From positions 186,001 to 250,000 of the forward strand of contig JADJIA010000001.1 of the NCBI GenBank assembly GCA_016707285.1: a stretch of 64,000 nucleotides of DNA. The letters are read 5' to 3'. Both the position numbers and the translations under genes were made by a program. The notes beneath the pieces are model-generated. The model was not told the origin of the DNA. It saw only the letters and a list, made by a program, of their open reading frames with translations, and searched no databases. Shown piece by piece: positions 9,300-17,319 of the stretch. Source of the DNA: Ignavibacteriales bacterium. GTDB taxonomy: Bacteria; Bacteroidota; Ignavibacteria; Ignavibacteriales; Ignavibacteriaceae. Numbering within the stretch: position 1 is the stretch's first letter; every line of letters begins with the position of its first letter.

Positions 9300-11225
9300 A
9301 TGCGCCATATTTACTTAACCTTGCTGATCTTTTTAACTTTTTCCATTCCCCTCCTCCCCCAATCCGTTATTCGGATAAACCAACTTGGTTACCAGCCTGA
9401 TGCGATAAAAGTTGCTGTTTTGTTGTGTGAAGATGGAAACATCCCAAATGAGTTTTACATTGAAGATGTATTTACCGGCAAGGTTGTATTTTCTTCAAAA
9501 ACAATAAATAATAAAGGCCCCATCGGAAATTTTAAGGGTACAGCTCGACTAAATTTTTCTGAACTTCGATCCAATGGAACTTATAAAATAATTGTTGGAA
9601 AAACCGAATCTCCCAATTTTCGAATCTCTGATACCATCTACAATTCAACCCCGGATTTTATACTGCAATATATGCGTCAACAACGATGTGGCTATAACCC
9701 CTATCTAAAGGATTCCTGTCACACCCACGACGGTTTTACTGTCTATTCTGAAGATGCCCCGGGAAATGATTCCACCCAAACCTCAGAATTAATAATTAAT
9801 AATTTATATTTAATAATTGCAAAGGGCGGCTGGCACGACGCCTCTGACTATTTACAATATGCAACAACCTCCGCAACAGCAGCATATCAACTCCTTTTTG
9901 CATACAAAAAAAATCCCAAAGCTTTTGGAGATTATTTTGACAGAAATGGTGATCCGGGAGCAAATGGAATACCCGATGTTCTCGATGAAGCAAGGTGGGG
10001 ACTTGAATGGCTCGACAGGATGTACCCGGGTGGTGAGGAAATGTATCAACAAATTGCCGATGATCGTGACCATCAAATGTTCAGACTGCCTACTGAGGAC
10101 TCAGTCAATTATGGCAAAGGATTATACAGACCAGTTTATCGTGTGACGGGCAAACCCCAGGGTCTGATGAAATTCAAAAACAGATCAACAGGTGTTGCAT
10201 CGATAGCAGGGAAATTTGCCTCCACAATGGCACTTGGATCTGAATTGATGCTATCAATCGACCCTGAATTCTCTGCCAGACTTCACAAAAAGGCAATCGA
10301 AGCTTATGAATATGGTGAAAAGTATCCGGGAATCTCGCAAACAGCACCCTGCAAGGCACCCTATTTTTATGAAGAGGAAAACTGGGTTGACGATATGGAA
10401 CTCGCAGCCGCACAACTTTATGCAGTTACAGGAGATTCAAAATACCTGAACAATGCTCGAAAATATGGCAAAATGGAAGAAATCACTCCCTGGATCGGTG
10501 CAGATACCGCCTCCCATTATCAGTGGTTTCCATTTATTAATTTGGGTCATTATCTGATTGCGGGTGATAAGTCTGATTCGTCTGAACAATTTGTAAAGTT
10601 TTATCAAAACGGACTTGAGAAGTTATTTAATCGGGGTAAAGGTGATCCATTTTTTATTGGTGTCCCCTACATCTGGTGTTCAAATAACCTCGTTTCTGCA
10701 GCGATGACACAAGCAAAACTCTATCATGAGTTAACAGGTGATCAAAAATTTCTTGAGATGGAAGCTTCACTTCTCGACTGGCTTTTTGGGTGCAACCCTT
10801 GGGGCACAAGTATGATTGTTGGTCTGCCAAAGTGGGGTGACTTCCCTGTCGATCCACATTCAGCTTTCACTCATGTCTATAATTATCCCGTTGATGGAGG
10901 TCTGGTTGATGGTCCCATCTACTCTACAATTTTTGGAAAGTTGATCGGGATCCACCTGGCGGAACCTGATGAATATGCTCGATTCCAACCGGGAAGAGCT
11001 GTTTATCACGACGACTGGGGTGATTATTCAACAAATGAACCAACAATGGATGGTACTGCGGGGCTGGCTATCTATTTGTCATCTTTGTATAAAACCGCAA
11101 AGAACGCAGAGGACGCAAAGGAAGAGGGAGAAACGTTAAGAGAGAAATCCGTGAATCTCGGATGGGTTTGGGGACTAAATCCGTCTCCTCCACGTTCTAT
11201 CAAACTTTTTACAAAGGTGCGCTAA
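9300..11225 (+). CDS. Glycoside hydrolase family 9 (endoglucanase-type)
   Basis: Secreted inverting beta-glycanase, family GH9, probably acting on cellulose-like beta-1,4-glucan. A signal peptide (residues 1-21) is followed by an immunoglobulin-like CelD_N domain (about 23-110) and an (alpha/alpha)6 catalytic domain (about 115-598). Catalytic signatures are visible: GGWHDASDY (176-184, with D180 and D183 as base residues), and the acid E580 in DYSTNEPTMDGTA. The true fold should end near SLYK at 598. The last ~43 residues are translated from a repeat-family phrase (11093-11160) and do not look like GH9. An AT-rich in-frame stretch at 9787-9819 also adds about 11 hydrophobic residues just before the catalytic Asp motif. 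A polysaccharide deacetylase-like frame overlaps the end by 64 bases and may once have been fused. Confidence 0.92.
   Translation: MRHIYLTLLIFLTFSIPLLPQSVIRINQLGYQPDAIKVAVLLCEDGNIPNEFYIEDVFTGKVVFSSKTINNKGPIGNFKGTARLNFSELRSNGTYKIIVGKTESPNFRISDTIYNSTPDFILQYMRQQRCGYNPYLKDSCHTHDGFTVYSEDAPGNDSTQTSELIINNLYLIIAKGGWHDASDYLQYATTSATAAYQLLFAYKKNPKAFGDYFDRNGDPGANGIPDVLDEARWGLEWLDRMYPGGEEMYQQIADDRDHQMFRLPTEDSVNYGKGLYRPVYRVTGKPQGLMKFKNRSTGVASIAGKFASTMALGSELMLSIDPEFSARLHKKAIEAYEYGEKYPGISQTAPCKAPYFYEEENWVDDMELAAAQLYAVTGDSKYLNNARKYGKMEEITPWIGADTASHYQWFPFINLGHYLIAGDKSDSSEQFVKFYQNGLEKLFNRGKGDPFFIGVPYIWCSNNLVSAAMTQAKLYHELTGDQKFLEMEASLLDWLFGCNPWGTSMIVGLPKWGDFPVDPHSAFTHVYNYPVDGGLVDGPIYSTIFGKLIGIHLAEPDEYARFQPGRAVYHDDWGDYSTNEPTMDGTAGLAIYLSSLYKTAKNAEDAKEEGETLREKSVNLGWVWGLNPSPPRSIKLFTKVR
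11093..11160 (+). repeat. CGCAAAG/ATCCGTGAATC phrase repeat inside coding sequence
   Basis: The segment carries AACCGCAAAGAACGCAG, then GGACGCAAAGG and later GAAATCCGTGAATCT. The same kinds of phrase fill the intergenic block at 28940-29190. Here they form the 3' end of the GH9 frame and the spacer to the deacetylase domain, so the repeat lies within translated sequence. Confidence 0.65.
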
Positions 11226-11884
11226 TCCGTCTTGATTCAACTAAAAAGAACATAGCGCTTGTGTTTACCGGACATGAATTTGCAGATGGGCATAAAACCA
11301 TTACTGAGACCTTGAATAAATTTAATATCAAAGGTAATTTTTTCTTTACAGGTGATTTTTATCGAAATCCTGAATTTTCAGAAATCATAAAAGACCTTAA
11401 AAAATCAGGTCACTACCTCGGTGCTCATTCCGATAAACATCTTTTGTATAATTCATGGGAGAAAAGGGACTCATCTATTGTATCTAAAGCAACATTTGAA
11501 AAAGATGTAATTGACAATTATCGTGAGATGTTAAAATTTGACATTTCGAAAAATGATGCTCCCTGGTTTCTACCTCCATATGAATGGTACAACAATGAAA
11601 TAGCAAGTTGGACTGAGGGTTTGGGGTTAAAACTAATCAATTTTACTCCCGGTACAAAATCGAATCAGGACTGGACAATCCCCTCGGGTTCCTACTACTT
11701 CTCCTCCGATTCAATTTATTCAACAATCGTAAATTTTGAGGAATCTTCGACCAATGGAATGAATGGATTTCTTTTGTTAACCCATTTTGGTACACATCCT
11801 GAGAGAATTGACAAGTTTTATGCAAAATTGGAACAATTAATTTTGCATCTTAAACAAAAAGGGTATAAATTTGTCAGGTTATAA
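11162..11884 (+). CDS. Polysaccharide deacetylase-like (NodB-fold) protein
   Basis: The sequence KKNIALVFTGHEFADG, then NIKGNFFFTGDFYRNPEF and GHYLGAHSDKHLLY, matches the NodB-homology layout: first-motif acidic residues (here GHEFADG) and the metal-binding H-S/T-x-x-H motif as HSDKH. It ends with WFLPPYEW and LLLTHFGTH motifs. Expected role: removal of acetyl groups from a polysaccharide. There is no signal peptide and no clear ribosome site at the ATG, whereas the overlapping upstream GH9 has a signal. The frame upstream is open back to 11093, where a TAA closes it. A single missing base in 11093-11222 would fuse it to GH9 as a C-terminal domain. It could instead be a separate, start-misassigned gene. 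Confidence 0.7.
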   Translation: MGLGTKSVSSTFYQTFYKGALIRLDSTKKNIALVFTGHEFADGHKTITETLNKFNIKGNFFFTGDFYRNPEFSEIIKDLKKSGHYLGAHSDKHLLYNSWEKRDSSIVSKATFEKDVIDNYREMLKFDISKNDAPWFLPPYEWYNNEIASWTEGLGLKLINFTPGTKSNQDWTIPSGSYYFSSDSIYSTIVNFEESSTNGMNGFLLLTHFGTHPERIDKFYAKLEQLILHLKQKGYKFVRL

Positions 11885-11919
11885 TTTTTCACTTCTCACC
11901 TTTTAATCTTCGGAGTCTC

Positions 11920-13254
11920 ATGGAAATCCTCAAATTTATTGAAACAGCTATCGACACCGCCGCCGGATTCCTCTGGGGATGGCCACTAATTATCCTTTTA
12001 TTTGGTACCCACCTTTATCTTACTGTAAGAACCGGATTTATCCAAAAGTATATCTTCAAAGCGATCAAAATCTCTGTTAAAAGAGACGAAGGCGCCGAGG
12101 GAGATGTTAGCCAGTTTGGAGCTCTCGCCACGGCTCTGGCTGCTACTATCGGTACAGGCAATATTGTGGGAGTATCAACCGCTATTGTCGCAGGTGGACC
12201 GGGTGCCGTGCTTTGGATGTGGTTAACGGGTGTTTTTGGTATCGCAACCAAATATTCTGAAGCTCTTTTATCTGTTAAATATAGAGTCAAAAATGAGGAT
12301 GGGGGTTTTTCAGGCGGTCCAATGTATGTTCTCGAGAGAGGACTTAACATGAAGTGGCTTGGAGTCATTTTTGCGGCTTTAACTGCCATTTCTGCATTTG
12401 GTATCGGAAACATGGTTCAGGCAAATTCAATTGCCCACCTCAGCAGTGATACATTGGGTATCAACCCACACATTGCCGGGATAGTAATGGCATTGTTTAC
12501 CGCACTTGTAATTCTTGGTGGAATTAAGTCAATTGCCAGAGTTTGTGAGGCTCTTGTCCCCCTTATGGCATTTATTTATATCATCGGCTGCCTGGTTTTG
12601 CTCGTGATCAATTTTACTACTCTCGGTGATACTTTCATGTTGATATTTGAATCCGCCTTCACCGGAAGTGCCGCGATTGGTGGATTTGCCGGTGCTGCTA
12701 TGAAAGAAGTGGTTAAAGCCGGTGTCTCTCGTGGACTTTTTAGCAATGAATCAGGTTTGGGAAGTGCACCCATCGTGGCTGCAGCTGCTCAAACAAGAAA
12801 CCCTGTCCGCCAGGCACTTGTGTCCTCTACAGGTACATTCTGGGATACAGTAGTTGTTTGCGCTCTTACAGGGTTAGTGGTTGTTAATAGTGGATTCTGG
12901 AAAGAAGGTGGACTTAACGGATCAGCTCTCACAAGTGAAGCATTTGGTCATATTGGAATTATAGGTCCAATCTTTTTAACTTTTTCACTCCTGACATTTG
13001 TATTTTCAACCATACTTGGTTGGTCATATTATGGTGAAAAAGCAGCCGAATATCTCTTCGGAAAAAAGATTCTGCTTCCCTATCGAATCCTTTGGGTTTT
13101 ATTTGTTTATGTTGGCTCAGTCCAGACACTTGATTTGGTATGGGATTTTGCCGATCTCGCAAACGGATTAATGGCTATTCCAAATATTGTCTCGCTGATT
13201 CTTTTAACCAAAGTCCTTAAATCGGAAACTGAAAAGTATATTCATGAGATTTAA
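11920..13254 (+). CDS. Sodium:alanine (AGCS-family) symporter
   Basis: Inner-membrane amino acid:cation symporter that imports alanine or glycine with sodium. The 444 residues contain about ten membrane helices. AGCS signatures are visible: FGALATALAATIGTGNIVG (about 66-84), VLWMWLTGVFGIATKYSE, GGPMYVLERG, and VSRGLFSNESGLGSAPIVAAAA (about 273-294). A ribosome site, GGAG, lies five bases before the ATG. The stop overlaps the start of the following acetylesterase-like gene by 11 bases, so the two are probably co-transcribed. Confidence 0.95.
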   Translation: MEILKFIETAIDTAAGFLWGWPLIILLFGTHLYLTVRTGFIQKYIFKAIKISVKRDEGAEGDVSQFGALATALAATIGTGNIVGVSTAIVAGGPGAVLWMWLTGVFGIATKYSEALLSVKYRVKNEDGGFSGGPMYVLERGLNMKWLGVIFAALTAISAFGIGNMVQANSIAHLSSDTLGINPHIAGIVMALFTALVILGGIKSIARVCEALVPLMAFIYIIGCLVLLVINFTTLGDTFMLIFESAFTGSAAIGGFAGAAMKEVVKAGVSRGLFSNESGLGSAPIVAAAAQTRNPVRQALVSSTGTFWDTVVVCALTGLVVVNSGFWKEGGLNGSALTSEAFGHIGIIGPIFLTFSLLTFVFSTILGWSYYGEKAAEYLFGKKILLPYRILWVLFVYVGSVQTLDLVWDFADLANGLMAIPNIVSLILLTKVLKSETEKYIHEI

Positions 13255-15292
13255 ACATTTTCTTTTACAGTCTTTAAAGCCACTTGGATTCCTCCTTGTG
13301 GCTTTCATTTTTTTGTCATGCACAAATGCACAAATGAGTTCAACCGGACTTGAACTCCCCTCAATTTTCTCTAATAATATGGTACTTCAACAAAATTTTG
13401 ATGTAACGATTTGGGGAAAAGCTGAACCCCGGAAAAATGTAAATATTATTTCAAGCTGGGGTGAATCGGCTACAACTTCCACAAATGATGATGGAAAGTG
13501 GAGTGCTAAAATTAAAACTCCCGGTGCCGGTGGTCCGTATGAATTGAAAGTAGTTTGTGGTGGCGATTCAATCCAATATAGAAATATTCTTATGGGTGAG
13601 GTATGGCTCTGCTCGGGACAATCAAATATGGAGATGCCACTCGCCGGATGGCCTCCAAGCGATACGATATTCACGGCTGCAAATGAAATCCCAATTGCAA
13701 ATTATCCAAATTTAAGGTTTTTTACTGTGGATCGGGCAACTGCCATCTCACCCGAAGAAGATTGTGAAGGCTCCTGGAGTCTCTGTTCCCCCTCGACTGC
13801 ATCAACATTCAGTGCCACAGCCTTTTTCTTTGGTAAAAAATTAATGACTGACCTCAATGTCCCAATTGGTTTAATTCATTCAAGTTGGGGCGGTTCCCCA
13901 ATTGAAGCATGGATGGGGGCAGAGCCACTTTCAAAATTCCCTGAGTATGCTGAATACATAAAAGGAATGGAAAAATTTAAAGAGGAATCGGAGAAATTAA
14001 AAGTCTGGCTTGCCAACTTACCTCAGATCGATATGCAGGGAAAATCAGGTACAAACATCTGGGAAAATCTTGATTTTGGTGATGCAATGATGTCAAATCC
14101 CGATTTTGATGATTCAAAATGGCAAACAACCGAAATGCCCTCCGATTGGGCAAATTTTGGATTTGGAAATTTTGACGGAGTAATATGGTTCAGAACCATA
14201 ATCAATATTCCTGATAGCTGGTTGAATAAAGACCTGACCATTTCACTGGGTCCAATTGATGATATGGATGTTACATTTGTAAATGGTAGCAGAGTTGGTG
14301 GATATGAAACAGGTGGTCACTGGCAAACTGAACGAAACTATCTGATTCCGGCAAAATTAGTAAACTCAAAAAGCCTGCAGATAGCTGTTCGGGTACTGGA
14401 TAATATGCAAGGCGGCGGAATGTATGGCAGAGGAGAGTCTTTTAGAATCCATCTGAAGGATACGCAAGAATCGATCTCGATCGCCGGAAAGTGGAAATAC
14501 CTTCCGGTAGCTGAATTCAGAAATTCAACTTTTTATCTCTATTCAGGGAATAATTTCGATTTTGTTTCGCGTCCAAAAATCACATCCGAAGTCACCTCCA
14601 ATAGTCCCACAACTCTTTTTAATGCCATGATTAGTCCAATAGCCCCATTCAAAATTCGTGGAGCCATCTGGTATCAAGGTGAATCGAACACCTGGAATCC
14701 CGATCGTTACACAGAACTGTTTCCAATAATGGTGGAAAACTGGAGAGAAATGTGGGGTGATAAATTTTCATTTTATTTCACACAAATAGCCCCCTACAGA
14801 TACAACGAAGGAACAAATTCCGAACTTTTGAGGGAAGCACAATTCCTCTCGATGTCAGTTCCAAAATCGGGGATGGCGGTAACCCTTGATATCGGCAATC
14901 CGCTAAACATACACCCCGGGAATAAAAAGGATGTGGGTGAAAGACTTGCTCTCTGGGCACTCGCCAAAGACTACGGCAAAAAGATTCCATACTCCGGACC
15001 TGTCTATCGTTCTCATACCGTGGAAAATGGTGCTGTTTTAATATCATTTGAACACTCTGACGGATTGATTCTTAAACCAGTGGCAGGCAAACTCAACTTT
15101 CAAATCGCCGGTGACGACAAGGTGTTTTATGAAGCTACCGCAGTTGTAAATGGTACAAATGTTGTAGTTTCCTCACCAATGGTTAAAAATCCGGTTGCCG
15201 TCAGATATTGTTGGAATGATACTGCTGAAGCCACACTCTTTAACGGGGCAGGTCTTCCGGCATCTTCATTCAGGACTGATAAATGGAAGTGA
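13244..15292 (+). CDS. Sialate O-acetylesterase-like lipoprotein
   Basis: Exported SGNH-fold carbohydrate esterase of the sialate O-acetylesterase (SASA) family. The signal peptide ends in a lipobox (FIFLSC, C26), so it is probably outer-membrane anchored. The N-terminal beta-sandwich (about 35-115: PSIFSNNMVLQQ) is followed by the SGNH core with WLCSGQSNMEMP (catalytic Ser in GQSNM, S127), GSPIEAW, IWYQGESNTW and the Asp/His-type block NIHPGNKKDVGERLA. A jelly-roll insertion (about 280-400; WANFGFGNFDGVIWFR) typical of this family splits the catalytic domain. At 682 residues it is full length. It starts 11 bases inside the symporter gene. Substrate is not evident; with GH9 and the deacetylase it suggests handling of acetylated plant or microbial glycans. 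Confidence 0.9.
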   Translation: MRFKHFLLQSLKPLGFLLVAFIFLSCTNAQMSSTGLELPSIFSNNMVLQQNFDVTIWGKAEPRKNVNIISSWGESATTSTNDDGKWSAKIKTPGAGGPYELKVVCGGDSIQYRNILMGEVWLCSGQSNMEMPLAGWPPSDTIFTAANEIPIANYPNLRFFTVDRATAISPEEDCEGSWSLCSPSTASTFSATAFFFGKKLMTDLNVPIGLIHSSWGGSPIEAWMGAEPLSKFPEYAEYIKGMEKFKEESEKLKVWLANLPQIDMQGKSGTNIWENLDFGDAMMSNPDFDDSKWQTTEMPSDWANFGFGNFDGVIWFRTIINIPDSWLNKDLTISLGPIDDMDVTFVNGSRVGGYETGGHWQTERNYLIPAKLVNSKSLQIAVRVLDNMQGGGMYGRGESFRIHLKDTQESISIAGKWKYLPVAEFRNSTFYLYSGNNFDFVSRPKITSEVTSNSPTTLFNAMISPIAPFKIRGAIWYQGESNTWNPDRYTELFPIMVENWREMWGDKFSFYFTQIAPYRYNEGTNSELLREAQFLSMSVPKSGMAVTLDIGNPLNIHPGNKKDVGERLALWALAKDYGKKIPYSGPVYRSHTVENGAVLISFEHSDGLILKPVAGKLNFQIAGDDKVFYEATAVVNGTNVVVSSPMVKNPVAVRYCWNDTAEATLFNGAGLPASSFRTDKWK

Positions 15293-15427
15293 TGCCCGAA
15301 TTTCTTAAATTTGCCGGTTGATATTTAATTTTTATAAATTTAGACTGATTCTCAAAATTCCAGAATAAACGGAGTCCCTATTTTATTTTCGAACAAAAGT
15401 TTTTTTGATAACAGATACAAAATCTGG

Positions 15428-16486
15428 TTGATCCTTTTTGGTGTAGCTCTCTTTTTTGGTTTGTCTTCCACAATATCCTCTTTTTTATATTATGTCGGAA
15501 ATAATCAGGAATTTCATTGGGATGTTTATCTCCCTCAACGCCTTCCCAGTTACTTGATGTGGGCGCTGTTTGTACCCCTGATTCATTCAAAAGTTGCTCA
15601 ACAATTTAGTCATCATGGTTCGCTGACTGAAAAAGTTATTAAACTCGCGGGATGGATTATTCTGATTTCAATCATGCACAGGCTGTTTGCCTTTACAATG
15701 ATTGGTTTGATTATGGAGAATTTGGGCGAGATACTATCCACTCTCTTTTCAAATCCCAAAGAAATCATTTTACCACTGATTTCACTTTCTGCCGACAGTT
15801 TTATGTTGGCGGTAATAATTGGTCTGACAGCCGGTGTAATTGAATATTCACGATTTATCGAAGAAGAAAAAGTAAAACAGGAAGAAATTAAAAGAAGACT
15901 TGTTGAATCACAACTGCAAAATTTAACCGGAAACCTCCATCCCCATTTCCTTTTTAATGCGCTTCATGGCATCTCTATGATGATTTATAAAGACCCAATG
16001 ATGGCTGATAAAATGATTTCTTCGCTAAGTGACTTGCTTAGAAGCACTTTCCAGAATTCTGAAGATCAATTTATCACACTTAAAAAAGAGATAGAAATCG
16101 GCAGAAATTACCTTTCGATTCAAAAACTGAGGTTTGGCGCAAGAATAGTTGAAACTGTGGAACTGCCCGGAATGGGAGCTGAAGTGATGGTGCCTAAATT
16201 TATTCTCCTTCCACTCCTTGAAAACTGCGTTAAACATAATGTGGATATTTCTCCCGAATCTGTTGAGATTGGGTTGAAGATATCAGTCTCTGAAAACGAG
16301 GTGATGATCGAAGTGAGAAACAGCCGACCCATAAAAAAAGTAAAAGACCCGCTTCCTTCAGGCGAAGGAATAAAACAAATCAGATCAAGACTCTCGATTC
16401 TCTATGGTGAAAATTTCCATTTTGATATTAGAGAAGCAGAGTCAGAATACAAAGTGGAATTAAAATTGCCTGTAAAGCCACAATGA
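15428..16486 (+). CDS. LytS/YehU-type sensor histidine kinase
   Basis: Membrane sensor kinase of the His_kinase family that pairs with LytTR regulators. Four or so membrane helices span residues 1-140, a short coiled coil (EEEKVKQEEIKRRL) follows, then the phosphoacceptor motif LHPHFLFNALH (about 170-180) and an HATPase_c domain with LLENCVKHN (N box) and GEGIKQIRSRL (G box). The TTG at 15428 has no ribosome site. Upstream the frame is open to 15344 without ATG, GTG or TTG; an ATT at 15380 sits five bases after GGAG (15371-15374) and would add MLFSNKSFFDNRYKIW before the first helix. The real start is therefore uncertain. The stop overlaps the response regulator start by four bases. Confidence 0.92.
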   Translation: MILFGVALFFGLSSTISSFLYYVGNNQEFHWDVYLPQRLPSYLMWALFVPLIHSKVAQQFSHHGSLTEKVIKLAGWIILISIMHRLFAFTMIGLIMENLGEILSTLFSNPKEIILPLISLSADSFMLAVIIGLTAGVIEYSRFIEEEKVKQEEIKRRLVESQLQNLTGNLHPHFLFNALHGISMMIYKDPMMADKMISSLSDLLRSTFQNSEDQFITLKKEIEIGRNYLSIQKLRFGARIVETVELPGMGAEVMVPKFILLPLLENCVKHNVDISPESVEIGLKISVSENEVMIEVRNSRPIKKVKDPLPSGEGIKQIRSRLSILYGENFHFDIREAESEYKVELKLPVKPQ

Positions 16487-17199
16487 TAAAGGCAATAATC
16501 GTTGAAGATGAAGAGCTTGCACGCGAAAAACTTCGGTTTTTTCTTGAAGATTTTCCAAATGTTCAACTGATTGCAGAATGTGGAGATGCAATCTCTGCAC
16601 TTGAAGCTTTACAAAAATTTACTCCTGATTTGTTATTCCTCGATATCCAATTGCCGGGTGTTTCCGGAATTGAATTGCTCCGCTCAATCAGGAAACAGTC
16701 GCCAAGTGTCATCTTCACAACAGCTTTCGAAAACTATGCGATTGAAGCTTTTGATTTTAAAACCATTGGATACCTGTTAAAACCATTCGACAGACAAAGA
16801 TTCAGAACCACAATGATCAAGGCATTAGAAAAACTTGAAGAGTCTGCGGCCACTCCTACACTTAAAAACAAAATTGCTGTCAGGAAAGAAGGTGAAAAGA
16901 GTAAATATATCATGCTCAATACACCCGAGATAAATCACATTCAGTCGAACGGAAATTCTGTTTTGATCTACACAGACACAGAATTTTTTGTTATGAATTC
17001 CACTCTTGAAAATCTTGAGAAAACCCTTGGAACTGAATTATTCCAGAGAGTTCATCGAACAGTGATCGTTAACAAAGCAAAAATTATTGAAATTGAAAAT
17101 CTTTCAAACAACGAATATCAACTAAAACTCAAAAATGGCAAAAAAATATGGACAGGGAGAAAATATGCCTCAGTTGTTCAGTCTCTGTTAAAAATTTAA
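16483..17199 (+). CDS. LytTR-family response regulator
   Basis: Cytosolic DNA-binding response regulator, partner of the kinase that overlaps it by four bases (ATGA). The receiver domain (1 to about 120) has the acidic pair E8/D9 (IVEDEE), phosphoacceptor D54 (LFLDIQLP), T79/T80 and K100 (LLKPF). The LytTR DNA-binding domain covers about 132-238 (ISVRKEGEK-like start, INHIQSNGNSVLIYT, FQRVHRTVIVNKAKI). LytTR proteins bind direct repeats in target promoters; the targets are not apparent here. The next gene starts 120 bases on, in the same direction. Confidence 0.95.
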   Translation: MIKAIIVEDEELAREKLRFFLEDFPNVQLIAECGDAISALEALQKFTPDLLFLDIQLPGVSGIELLRSIRKQSPSVIFTTAFENYAIEAFDFKTIGYLLKPFDRQRFRTTMIKALEKLEESAATPTLKNKIAVRKEGEKSKYIMLNTPEINHIQSNGNSVLIYTDTEFFVMNSTLENLEKTLGTELFQRVHRTVIVNKAKIIEIENLSNNEYQLKLKNGKKIWTGRKYASVVQSLLKI

Positions 17200-17319
17200 T
17201 CATTCGCTTTTAACTGTTCACCCTCTTTTAATAACATTTCATCACCCTCCCTTCAACTGCATTTTTTACTTTCACTTTATTGCTACTGAAATTGAATTAA
17301 TTTATCAGGAGCAGTTATC

